Part shown: positions 8,467 to 18,995 of the stretch, one piece after another
Numbering within the stretch: the stretch's first letter is position 1
Layout of the letters: each line of letters begins with the position of its first letter
NCBI GenBank assembly: GCA_000733355.1
Contig: JNVV01000018.1
Location: 186,001-250,000, forward strand
From: Falciphora oryzae
Lineage: Eukaryota > Ascomycota > Sordariomycetes > Magnaporthales > Magnaporthaceae
Direction of reading: 5' to 3'
DNA length: 64,000 nucleotides
Program-made: the position numbers and the translations under genes
Notes under the pieces: model-generated
Database searches by the model: none
Told to the model about the DNA's origin: nothing
Seen by the model: only the letters and a program-made list of their open reading frames with translations

Positions 8467-10829
8467 ATGTCAGCCACCCCTGTCACTCCCAGCAAGGAGC
8501 CTCCTCCATCTCGCGGCGAGGGCTCTAGCTCAGAGATAGACGAGCAGAATAGCGTCAAGACCGATATCCCGCCTCTAGGGGAGCGCACAGCGAACGACAG
8601 GAAATTCTGGTGGGAAAATGGGAATAAACTCGACCCAGATGCCATTGCAACCCAGGTGAGGAAACTAGGCTATCCATCAAGCTGTCGAATACGACCCCTG
8701 AGAATCCCGTACTAAACCTCAGCTGCTCCCTCCAGCCCAGCGTCTACGATGACCCGGACTTGGCTGCTAGATATCAACCGAGGCCTGACTGGTGAGAAAA
8801 CACGGTCCCTTGCCTATTTTGGGGCTCTCGGAGACGACGGGCTAATCATGAGAGTCCCCCACAAACAGGAAGAACATCCATAGGTTCAACCCCCTGGCGA
8901 GATGGACCTGGGGAGAAGAGAAAAGAGTAGTGCGCAGGGTAGACCTCTGGATCATGCTCTGGGCCTGTATCATGTTCTTTGCGCTGGAGATGGACCGCGG
9001 GAACCTCGGCAACGCCGTGTCGGACAACCTACTTGACGACTTGGGCCTGACGACCAACGGTGAGTTTGGCTACCGGTTTTTTTGTCGAATCCCCCTGCGT
9101 CTGTTTCAAGCCTCTGACATCTCGCAGACTTCAACATGGGTAACACCATCTTTGCCCTGTCCTACCTGATAGCAGAGCTGCCCTCGCAGCTCGTCTCCAA
9201 GTGGGTCGGCCCGGACCGCTGGATCCCGGCGCAGGTCACGCTCTGGTCCATCGTGGCCATGTGCCAGTTCCGGCTCGGCGGGAGGACGTCCTTCCTGGTC
9301 TGTCGCGGCCTCCTCGGCCTGATCCAGGGCGGCTTTGTCCCAGACGTATGTACCATTGCCCCGTCGTCGCATCTTTCTTGCGCTTCTTCCCCGTTTGGAT
9401 GTACCCTATCCCCTTACAGGGTAGATGCCCGGAAATTCTTGCTGACGAGAGTAAAACTGCGGCACGCTCAGATCATCCTATACATCTCATACTTCTACAA
9501 ACACCACGAGATGACCATCCGCCTGGGCTTCTTCTACCTGGCCATGACGGCCGCCGACATCACGGCGTCCGTCCTGGCCTACGGCATCCTCCATATGCGC
9601 GGGGTGCATGGCCTGCCGGGATGGAGGTGGCTGTTCCTCATCGAGGGCACGCTTACGCTCTGCATCGGCCTTGCTTCCTTCGTCATGATGCCGGCCGGTC
9701 CTACTGAGACGGCCGGCAATCTCAGGGGTAAAGATGGTTGGTTTACAGAACGGTGCGTGCTTTCGGTCTGGTGCGTCATTTTAGGCCGGTGTTTTTACTG
9801 ACAGGTTTCCGGTCTCGACAGGGAGGAGGAAATCATAGTGAACCGGATCATCCGCGACGACCCAAACAAGGGCTCCATGCATAACCGCCAGCCCGTCACC
9901 TTCAAGCTGTTATGGAAGTGCATCGGGGACTTTGACCTCTGGTAGGTATCACTTACTCCCCCGCGATGATGCTCTCGTTATCACGGCTAACCTCTGTCAC
10001 ATCTGGTCCAGGCCGCTCTACCTCTTCGCCCTGACAGCACTAGTCGCATACGTCCCCGTCGGGCAGTACATGACTCTAAACCTGCGCAGCCTAGGCTTCA
10101 GCGTGTTCCAGACGAACCTGCTCACCATCCCCGTCCGCGTCATCGCCGCCTGCACCATGATGATTCTCATGTACTTCGCCGAGCGGACGGGCCAGGTGCT
10201 GCTCTCGGCCATGGTCTCGCAGGTCTGGGTCATCCCGCCGCTCATCTGGCTCGCCGTCGGCAACAGGGCCGCCACGGACCGGTGGCAGGTGTGGGGCGTC
10301 ATCGCAGCCATGCTTGCCAAGCCGCTGTGTGAGTTTGCGCGAGAGCCTCCCGAGGCGCTAGATCCACCTGCTGACTCCTTGAGCGTCCTCGTATGGTAAC
10401 CAGCTCACCCCTTGACCGTCAACCTCGCATCGCGCAACAGCAGCTCGGTGCGGACGAGGACCGTGTCGGCAGCATTGTACAACATGGTACTTGAATTCCC
10501 TCCTTTTCTGTCCCCACATTGCGTATATATCTTGCGCAAACACGAGAGACTAACGCAAACGTCCACAGTTCACCCAAGCCTGCATCATCATCGCCTCCAA
10601 CATCTACCGTGCCGACGACGCGCCGCTCTACCGCCGCGGCAACCGCGTCCTGCTGGCCCTCGTGACCTGGAACATTGCCGTGCTGGCCGGCACAAAGGCC
10701 TACTACGTGTGGCGCAACCGCACGCGCGAGCGCGCCTGGGACGCTCTAGCGGCCGACGAGGAGGCCGCGTACCTCGAGGCGGACAGCGACAGGGGCAACA
10801 GGGGGCTGGACTTCAGGTTCACCCACTGA
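8467..10829 (+). CDS. MFS transporter, Dal5-like (allantoate permease / ACS family)
   Basis: This plasma-membrane carrier probably takes up an organic anion; Dal5-type members carry allantoate, ureidosuccinate or related compounds. I place nine exons: 8467-8655, 8736-8791, 8869-9059, 9128-9345, 9472-9752, 9822-9941, 10012-10328, 10404-10486 and 10569-10829, giving 571 residues in frame. Visible family marks are the cytosolic N-tail, [28 protein letters not shown] in TM1, [15 protein letters not shown] in TM4, [28 protein letters not shown], the C-terminal [20 protein letters not shown] block and the near-invariant ending LDFRFTH. The substrate cannot be read from sequence. It is convergent with a second MFS gene only 140 bp away, so the 3' UTRs may overlap. 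Confidence 0.9.
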
Positions 10830-10969
10830 GCTGGGCGATAGTGTCCGGCCCTACGACGCCAGATCTTTCTAGTGCAACTTCTTTTCGCTATCTTCAATCA
10901 GACACCAGTGACTACCCAATAGATTAGGTGAAATCCACAAACACCCCGTCGCCCTTTACCTTCTCTACT

Positions 10970-12646
10970 TTACACAGTAAACAGAAAAAACGGACTCTTT
11001 TCCCCCAGCTCCATGACCTCCTCCTCCGTCCTCCCCTCAACCCTCCAGTCCAGCTCTCCCCTCGCCCGCCTCCTATTCTCCCACCTAAAAACACAATGCA
11101 GCGCCACGATGCACCCCAACCCCAGCACCAACAACCCGATCGTAGCCCCGTACCCGGGGTAAAAAGTAGGCGCGTACCTGCTCTCAAACATGTACGACGA
11201 CGCGACCCCCGCCGCGTTGCCGACCGTCAGCTGCATGCCCGACGTGATGGCCCGCTTCCCGTAGCGCGGGTTGTTGACCATAACCCAGGCCAGCATGATG
11301 CCGCCCACGCTGTACAAGCCCATGGCCACCAGGAAGCACCCCGCGTACGACGCCGCCGTCCCAGCATTAGCAACCAGCAGCCCGTACCCCACGATCGACG
11401 TCGCCATCGCCCCCATGGCGAACACGCCGCGGCGCTGCGTCCAGTCGCTCAGGCGCGCGTTGACTAAATAGGTAACCGCGCCGGCCGTGTACACGGGCGC
11501 CGTCAGCGCCTGCGCCCGCGGGCCGTCCCACTGCCCCAGCCCGTGGATGATGGTGGGTAAGAAAACCGAGAATGAGTAGAGCATGTTGTTGACGCAGTAC
11601 TGCACTACGCAAAACAGCCACAGCGTCGGGTCCCCGAACCCGTCCCGCACGTCCCCCCAGTCCAGCTCGTCGGCGTTGCGCGCCCGGCCCAGCTCCTGCT
11701 CGCGGATGAGCGCCAGCGCGTCCCTGTCCTCCCGCGTCAGGAACCTCGCCGTCTCGGGCGAGTTGGGCAGGACAAACGGCACGACGAGCCCCGTCAGGAC
11801 GGTCGGCACGCCGTTGATCAGCGCGATCCGGCGCCAGGCGCGCCAGCCCAGGGCGCCGTCGAGGCGCGCGCCGATGGCGTAGGCGACCAGGCCGCCTGCG
11901 ATCCCGGAAAAGGCCGACGTGGCGAAGAAGTAGGCGACGCGCATGGCGATGCTGCGCTTGCCGTAGAACATTGTGAAGTAGAGCACCACGCCGGGGAAGA
12001 GGCCGGCCTCGAACAGGCCCAGGAGCAGGCGGCAGGCGACCAGGCCGGCGAGGTTGGTCACCCAGGCCGTCAGCGTCGCCACGACACCCCAGAGGACCAG
12101 GCCGGCCAGGTAGCGGGCGGGCTGGAGGCGCTTGATGATCATGTTGGAGGGGGCTTCGAAGAGCTTTTGTTGGTGGTGGGTGTTAGAAGAAGGGTCAGTG
12201 GGAAGGGAAGGTTGAGTGAAAGACGAGGAGTGGGTAAAACCAACACAATACGTAACAAAGAGCACAGCAACGGCCAGCTGGAACTGGTCGCCGTGCAGAC
12301 CCAGATCCTCCTCGAGGCCAAACAGCCGCCCGTTGCCGATGTTGACCCGGTCCATCATGTTCATGAGGTAGATCCAGACGCAGACGGGGATGATGCGCAC
12401 GTCCAGCTTGCGCAGCACCCGCCGCTCCGTCTCCCCGTCCACGAGCCGCTCGCGCACGTCGCCGATGCCCGACCCGGACTGCGGCTCGGCCCTGTCGTGG
12501 CTTTTCTTGTCGTCGTCGTCGCGGGGGTTGCCTGGCTTCTGGGCGGGTGGCAGCGGCGGCGATCCTCCCTCGCCGTGCGCCGCCGCCGGCTTCCCCTCGG
12601 TCGAGAAGTTGCCCGACATTGCTGCCAGGTAGCCCCGTGTATGCAA
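10970..12646 (-). CDS. MFS transporter, anion:cation symporter (ACS) family
   Basis: Two in-frame starts exist, at 12646 and 12619 (MSGNFSTEGK); the second looks the more natural. A charged cytosolic N-tail is followed by KLDVRIIPVCVWIYLMNMMD (TM1), NIGNGRLFGLEEDLGL, a tail-half opening LFEAPSNMIIKRL, RLLLGLFEAGLFPGVVLYFT and ENRRRARGELDW near the end. The intron 12164-12244 (GTTGGT...AAAAG, 81 nt) removes 27 codons between FVTYC and LFEAPSN, restoring the family's FVxYxLFEAPSN. It contains no stop, so unspliced RNA would still read through. The product is 522 or 531 residues. Vitamin-, nicotinate- and allantoate-type substrates are all possible. It is convergent with the MFS gene ending at 10829. 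Confidence 0.87.
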   Translation of the reverse strand: MHTRGYLAAMSGNFSTEGKPAAAHGEGGSPPLPPAQKPGNPRDDDDKKSHDRAEPQSGSGIGDVRERLVDGETERRVLRKLDVRIIPVCVWIYLMNMMDRVNIGNGRLFGLEEDLGLHGDQFQLAVAVLFVTYCVGFTHSSSFTQPSLPTDPSSNTHHQQKLFEAPSNMIIKRLQPARYLAGLVLWGVVATLTAWVTNLAGLVACRLLLGLFEAGLFPGVVLYFTMFYGKRSIAMRVAYFFATSAFSGIAGGLVAYAIGARLDGALGWRAWRRIALINGVPTVLTGLVVPFVLPNSPETARFLTREDRDALALIREQELGRARNADELDWGDVRDGFGDPTLWLFCVVQYCVNNMLYSFSVFLPTIIHGLGQWDGPRAQALTAPVYTAGAVTYLVNARLSDWTQRRGVFAMGAMATSIVGYGLLVANAGTAASYAGCFLVAMGLYSVGGIMLAWVMVNNPRYGKRAITSGMQLTVGNAAGVASSYMFESRYAPTFYPGYGATIGLLVLGLGCIVALHCVFRWENRRRARGELDWRVEGRTEEEVMELGEKSPFFLFTV

Positions 12647-13657
12647 ACCCAGGCCCTTTTTGCCTGCTGGTGGCTATCAGAGATAAGAAATGTGCAGCGA
12701 AGCTGGCACCCATGGACAAGCACTAAATCTTATAAATCGACTGAAAGGTGCAATCATCCGCAGTGGCACAGACGGTGAACTTTCAGGGCAGATTCGTCCT
12801 GTCAGCAGCAACCGTTTAAAAAGAACGGAGGAGTTCAAGCCAGAATGGGGGTGGACGTGTTCTTGCAGGAAACCGGCGGGGAAGGTTCGTCTTACAAAGA
12901 AGCAAGGTCGGGACGAAAGATAAAGCCTCGTGACGTAGCCCCTCTTCCGCGTGTACACACCACCTTAACTCGACCGCGACCCCCACGATCAAGTGCCGAG
13001 TCCAGGCCCCAAGAGCCCAAAGTCTTGGGAGACGGCTTGGATACACCCTCCGGTTCGAGGCTTGGCTGCAGCCCTCCCAGCTCCCGCCAGCCCCGGCCTG
13101 GGTCAGCAGGCGATCGGCAATCCTGTATACTGGATGAAGCTGTATGGAGAGGGGTTGGTTCTCGTCTTGGCTCCGTGGCTATGTAAGACTTGGCGGTGCG
13201 GAATTCGGGGTGAGGGGAGCCGCATGGTGCGGAGAAGTCCTGCAGAGATGCTGGGCGAGCGCGAGGTGGGAGACATATTTCTGGGATAAGGGCAAGAGGA
13301 AGAATGGCCTTTAGAACCAAGAGTATTGCTCTGCAGATGGAAAAAGATCTTTCGATATATGTCGGATGCTAGACCAGAAATAAATATCTGGTAGAAGTCG
13401 AAGCCCCAAGACGCCGCCCAATGCAACCATGTATAGACCGTATACAAGTGATCCCCAGAAGATTTGCCCCCAAACAAAAGAAAATAGGCAAGCCCTGGGG
13501 TGCAAATAGCCTGATCTAATAGCAGGTATGTGCCAGCCGCGCAGGGCCAAAAGATAGCGTATCCATCCAAGGAAATAGAACAATTATGCAACACAAGGCA
13601 ATAAAAATAGTATGTCATGAAAAAAAGAAGGGAATCGGTCAAAATGGAGCGACGCCC
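12647..13657. other. Intergenic, no gene supported
   Basis: This lies between the start of the ACS carrier and the 3' end of the GDSL-like gene. A minus-strand open frame of about 180 codons here (13103-13642) has no family resemblance and poor codon bias, so it is taken as UTR or chance. Confidence 0.5.
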
Positions 13658-15649
13658 TCAGTGTTGTTGGTTCGCAGAGTGCTGCTTCAGCGAGTCCCAG
13701 TAGCCCCTGAGGGTGTGGTTCTTGATGACGAGCTCGGCGATCTCCCGCCCGATCTCGTTGACGGCACGCGGTGACAGCGTTAGCGCCGTGTAAAACAGGC
13801 GGTCGCGCGGATTGTCGCAGACCTCGTCAGCGGCGCTGCCGAGTCCAGCAACCTTCTTTGCCGGCTTCTTGATCGTCTCCGTCTTATCGGACTCGCCTCT
13901 CTTGCTCGTCCGCATAGATGGTGGCGACGCCTTCGCCTGCGCATCTTGGCTATCCTTGGTCTTGCTATCCCCCTTGAAGCGCGACTCTGGCGATGGTGGC
14001 AGCGGCGGTGCCTTGGCCGCGCGCCGGACACAGGGCGTCCCGACATCGCGGAACCCCTGCGACTCAGGCTTGCCGCCGAGCCCGTTCTGGTCAACATACT
14101 CGACGTTGCGCAGCTGCCGCTCCACAATTATCTCGGTCAGGTACTCTTGTAGATCGTAGATGATTGCGTCACGCAGCGGGTAGACCTTCGGTGGCGGCGG
14201 GGGTGACTGCTGCTGCTGCCCCTCTTCAGACCTGCGGCTGATCATCTTGAACGAAGGCGCGTCCGTGGCAACGGCAGGCTGAGGGGTGTCCGCTCCCGTC
14301 TCATCTGTCCGCCGCGAAAGCGGTTTGGGCTCATCCCTCTCCTCCTGGCCGCCTTCCTTTGCGTCGGCAGCAGGCGGGGCCTCGTCTTCCGGCTTTGGGT
14401 TCTCCTTCTTAGCCCACTCCGTGACGGCCATCTGCAGCTTTGCGTTCCATAGCTCCGTAAGAGTGGCCGCGTTGCGCTGCTGCTCTGCCCTCGAGTGCAC
14501 CGCCGGCACGCTGGGCCGCTCTGTCTTCCAACCCGGGGCGAGCGTCTGGTCAAAGATCATAGGCACCACAATCCGGAACGTCTCCTTCTCTTCAGGCTCG
14601 TCTTTCGCGGCCATCTGGGCTTCCGCTATCGCCTGTGCGTCTGCCGCCGTCGGTTTCCCTCCCTTGGCCACGAGATCCGCCCTGTCCCTCGCGGCCTTGC
14701 CGGCACCAGACGACTTGGCAGTGGTCGAATTGTACAGCAGAAAATCCGAGTGCGCGATAGACTTCTCGTCCATGGCAGCACTGTACAGCCTCTCGATGTT
14801 GACGATGATGTCGTCTACCATGGCCTCGACGACAGGCTGGCTGGTTTTGAGGGGTAGTGCGGCCAGATTCCAGATATCCCAGTGACCAAAGTTGAAGACC
14901 CAGAACGTCTCTTTGGGAAGGAGCTGGGGCCGCGGCCGAGACAGGAACTCAGTCACCTGTCTGCTGAAGTCGGGAACGTCCGATGGCACCGGGAACACCT
15001 CTGGGTAGAAAGAGTAGTCGAGTCCCGGTGGCATCGGTTTCTCCGGGTCCGCGTCAGGCTTGGGCAGAGCCACTGAGGCGTAAAGGGTGTTGGACGAGAG
15101 AGCGCGAGATGGCGCTTTCGGAGCGAGTGATATGTACGTAGAGCAATCCAGCTAAACGTAGGTGGTTATTTGTTAGCACAGGGGATCTCACTGTACTCAC
15201 TCCCTCAGAAGACGGGGAAGTGTTGGCGGTCAGCGCAATGCGGTTCTGCTCACCTCTGTGCACATGGCCTCGGCCCATGTCGTCTCGCCCGTGGGGTCAT
15301 CGTCGTCCGGGATGGTTGCCATGTCACTGGCACCAAAGACAACGACCCTCAGTCCGCCCGCCACGCTGCCGTCGTCTACAACGGGCGCGCCGCCCGTTCT
15401 GCTGCCCGCCCACTTCCATAGTGCACCGTAGCCACTGCTGAAGGCGACATCTGAGGCACGCTGGGGCAGCGTGCTGCTCACAAAATAGATGCCCAGGACG
15501 CAGGCGGTGACCTGGAGTAGCAGACGGGGTCCGCCGCGGAGGACTCTGGTGGACAGCCAGGCCAGGAAGGCGTGAAACCTGGGGCGGTCGAAGCATCTGT
15601 GTCCGTCCCGCGAGGTGTGTTGGCCGTATGGCGACCCGGTTGCGATCAT
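13658..15649 (-). CDS. Membrane-anchored GDSL/SGNH hydrolase-like protein
   Basis: Exon 1 (15649-15254) and exon 2 (15151-13658) are joined across a GTGAGC...TTTAG intron to give 629 residues. A single membrane span at about residues 41-60 (PRLLLQVTACVLGIYFVSST) predicts a signal-anchored protein. Block I appears as RVVVFGASDMATIPDD (FGASD at 105-109, Ser in the nucleophile position of the usual GDS). Block III appears as WVFNFGHWDIWNLA (220-227), replacing GxND. The fold then continues through long charged, disordered inserts (about residues 290-520, including a QQQQ-PPPPP stretch) to a conserved end with NHTLRGYWDS. Hydrolase activity is inference: the Asn of the GNxN block is not standard. 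An esterase acting in the secretory pathway or wall, or an inactive relative, both fit. Confidence 0.7.
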
Positions 15650-18485
15650 GGCCGCGGTTTGGAAGGCCGGCGACTGACTGTAATCCTTTGCTTCCTTTCC
15701 AGAGCCCTAATACACCATTGGGTCACTCCCTCCTCTTTTCGTGGATCCCACCACAAGTAGCCGGGGGTGCCTCGATTCCTCTCCTTTATCAACGACTGAT
15801 GAACCGGCACGGCGTGGATGTGCCGTGTCGAATACCCGGCCGGGCGGACTGTGAAGATCCGGGTGTCTCGGGATAACGCTATGGTTCCGGCCTCTTCCAG
15901 GAGACCCTCGGGGTGATGGTTGATCTCTGAGGAGAGCGAGTCGAGGCGCTTACTCGTTGGTAGGGAGGTAGCGACAGAAACGAGTGGCAGTCCCAGACGG
16001 AGCAGGAAAAACACAAGACAGAAAACCCAGCAACAACGACAGCAACACAACGAATGTCCAACAAGTCTAGTTGGGATGAAGTCGGGTGTAGAAGAAGCGG
16101 GAAACCAGGCTTATCAGGAAACAAGCGGACCGGCAGGTGGTATGCAAGCTTAACAGGGCACGCACGCTCGCAGGCAAGCGCGCGCCGGGCCAGGTCCCCG
16201 ACCAAGGACAGAGAGTGGATGCCACCACCAAGCACTTCCTGGCAGGGAGAACAAACGTCCCGAGGGAAGGGGTGCACAGATGGGATTGTTTTTTGTGGCT
16301 CAGGGGGTGGGGATGATGATGGGATGAGCGCGGATGGGCAGGTTTGTGTAGGTTTGCTGGTGGAGCAGGTTCGACTTGGCCGTGAGGTAAAGCAGTGGGG
16401 TTTGCGGCAGAGAGAGTGTGAAGACGACAAAAAGATTGGTGGAAAAGGGCGAAGAGAGGCAAGAATGCCGGTGTGCTTGTGCGCACAGCGAGTGGCGGGA
16501 CGGGGGGTGGGCGCGTGGAGGGTTGTCGGTTTGATCCTCGCTTGGCCAAGCCGGTGATCTGTAGACTTTTGAAACTGGCAGAGCAGATGCCAAGATGTTG
16601 CAAGCACAAGGCCGCCCGCAGTCTGGAACGTCGTTTGCCGGCCTCTTTTCAGCCCTTTTTGGAGGATGGGCAAATTCGGATTGCCAGTACGGGAAGAGTG
16701 ATGCCCGCGCGAGTCGGGGGGAAGCAGATGAGGCCGAAACGTGCAAGCCAACCCCGTTGAAGATCTTGGGCGGCTAGCCATGCCGCAGCTTTTGTCTTGT
16801 GGACAGACGCACCACGCACGCACGCACTCCTCTACGACCCATCCATCCAGACAAAAAAAGAGATCAGCAGCTGCGCACACGCCAGACGGGCCATCCGGGG
16901 CGATCGCAAGCAGCCAAACGGGGGCAGCGGGAATAAGCATCATGGGTCGGGGGATTGCGCGTCCAAGGACGAGGAGGAATAAGCCACCTCGGAGGGCACA
17001 CGAGTAGCGCGCCCCCGATACGAGAAAGGAAGGTTGAAAAGCCAGCAGCGAAGAGGGGAAAGTGGGAGCAGCTTCGAGATTGCGTCGTCGCACACTTGCC
17101 CACGCTTCCGTCGAATCCCAGCCAAGCCGTCACAGGGTTGACCCCTGGCAGGCCACGGTCCCAGGCCTCAAGAAGGGCTAGCGGGAGGGCCATGCTCTGC
17201 TGCGCCGCCTTCGTCTTCCCACATTGGCGGGTGGTCATTTTGAGATGGCATCGCGTCCGTGTCCTCGAAGTGCAGGAAAAGGAGGAGCACATCGATAGCT
17301 GCACCAGTCGGCCAACCAGAAGAGAGAGGGGATTTAGGAGTCCAAAAAAAGCGTCGTCATCCAAATCGGATGCGACGGCAGGCGCGAGCCAGCTCGCCGC
17401 CAGCTTACCAGTCCAGGGTTCCACTAACCCTTCGCTCGCGCCCCTCCCGGTTGCACGACCGGCGTGTTTTTGGCGTGGGGCTCCTCCCGGCTTGGCATAG
17501 GTAATTCTGATGTTCTTGGAGCGACGCGGCCAAGGCCTTTTGGTTGGACGCCAGCCGCCTGTCTCTGACCCTCCGCTACCAGGCGCCCGGGAAAGACGGC
17601 ACGCGAGCGGTTGCCGGATTGCTCTGTCCGTTTGTTGTCTGTGTCTGTACAAGCGACTAAGAGCTGCTGCCATCCATTTCCCCCAGCTGGTTGGTACCTT
17701 GATTCGGGCAGGGCATTGAAGTTCAGCCGTCATTCGAACGGCTGGGGAAACAAATTCCCGGCTGGGGAGACGAGTGGGCGGTGGGCGACGCTGCAAGCAC
17801 GAGCCTCTCCGCCTCCAATTCCACAGGTGGGGCTTCCATTACGAAGCCTCAGCGTCTTCACAAGAGCACGAAAACTGGTGCCCCTGACACAGAGGACACG
17901 CTGTTTCCCCTCAGCCCACATCCCGATCTAACTATAACTTATGCTTAGAGCTGTTTAATTAGGCGGTCGCTGCTCAGCAGGCGATAAAAGGGGCTCGCGT
18001 GGGTCTCCTGCGACGTGGCCCGGTCCTCCAGCCGAGGAAACATGCAGAAGGATTGGAAAATTCCCGGGGCCGATGCCAACCTCGGCTCCCCCAGCGCGAG
18101 GGAAAATTCCCATCAGCTGGCCATGGCGAAACCGGTTTGATACAAGAAGGCGCCCACAGCCTGCCCCAGCCCGTCGCAACATGATTTGTTTACATCTTGG
18201 CTGTTTGGAGCCGTCTAGGCCTCCACCGTTCGCGGTCGCTATGTTGATCATATGAGCTTCGATCATTGATCGCCTCTTCCTATTTTCTCCCCCCGCCATC
18301 TGCATGTTGAATGTGCAACAGCGTGAACAATCCAACAAGACAAATTCCCATGCGCGTCACATCATACAACCCAAGAGACGTTCCAGAACGTCCAGTGCCT
18401 AACAAACTGCCGGGCTCGCAACCCTTCCCCGTGTCCTCCCCTCCAACCAGTCCGTTTACCCAATCTATTCCCGACGTCGACGCCC
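15650..18485. other. Long intergenic region, no gene supported
   Basis: The region is 2.8 kb. Long minus-strand frames at 15879-17093 and 16864-17796 translate to Pro/Ser/Arg-rich sequence without domains, and plus-strand frames overlap them, as expected of GC-rich non-coding DNA. It probably holds the promoter and leader of the GDSL-like gene and the 3' flank of the DUF6640 gene. Confidence 0.5.
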
Positions 18486-18995
18486 TCACTTCCTGGGCGC
18501 CAGCACGGTGCCGCCCAGCAAACCACAGAGGCCAAAGCCGATAAAGATCCACTTCTGCGGGAACCCCGGCCCCCCAAACTCCGGGTCCAGGCCGTCGCTC
18601 CCGGGGAAGAAGTAGGCGGCCAGGCCGGCGATCCAGTAGATGGAGCCCGTGAAGGCCGCGACCCGGAGCGAGTCCCGCGACAGCTCGGGCGACACGGCGC
18701 GCGGGCCCGAGGCGTCCGAGAGGTAGGGGCGCCAGGTGAAGAAGAGGGTCGCAAGCCCCAGGATGACCGAGAGGCTCATGGTCTGGCCGTTGTGGAACCT
18801 GTGCGACGGCGACGCGTCGATTGCGTCAGGAAACTCCTCTGCCTGTGTATACCCTAGCCAACATGGCCTGGCCGGGACTTACCTAGCGTGGGGAGGCCAT
18901 CGCGGGTTGTAGATGTGGGTCTCGTTGAAGTCGGCGATGACGGCGCCAAACAGCAGGCCGATGCAGTCGATGGTCAGGAGCGTGCGGCCCAGCAT
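18486..18995 (-). CDS. DUF6640 family small membrane protein
   Basis: Two exons (18995-18883 and 18798-18486) give 141 residues. Exon 1 encodes MLGRTLLTIDCIGLLFGAVI, then ADFNETHIYNPRWPPHAR. Exon 2 starts FHNGQTMSLSVILGLATLFF and continues through two more hydrophobic stretches to LAPRK. The NETHIYNPxWPPHARFHNGQTM signature crosses the splice junction and is the family hallmark, which confirms the intron. Four membrane spans are likely. The family is sometimes labelled acetyltransferase in databases, but I see no catalytic motif and function is unknown. Confidence 0.82.

Noticed and set aside
8467..12646. Secondary-metabolite cluster around two transporters
   Set aside because: No backbone synthase, P450 or pathway regulator is present; neighbours are Mediator and a GDSL-like membrane protein.
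13103..13642. Minus-strand 179-codon hydrophobic frame beside the GDSL-like gene
   Set aside because: It lies directly past that gene's stop codon, has mixed codon use and no family resemblance; likely 3' UTR.
15879..17796. Two long minus-strand frames (404 and 310 codons) in the region upstream of the GDSL-like gene
   Set aside because: They overlap each other and plus-strand frames, and translate to low-complexity Arg/Pro/Ser sequence with no domain.
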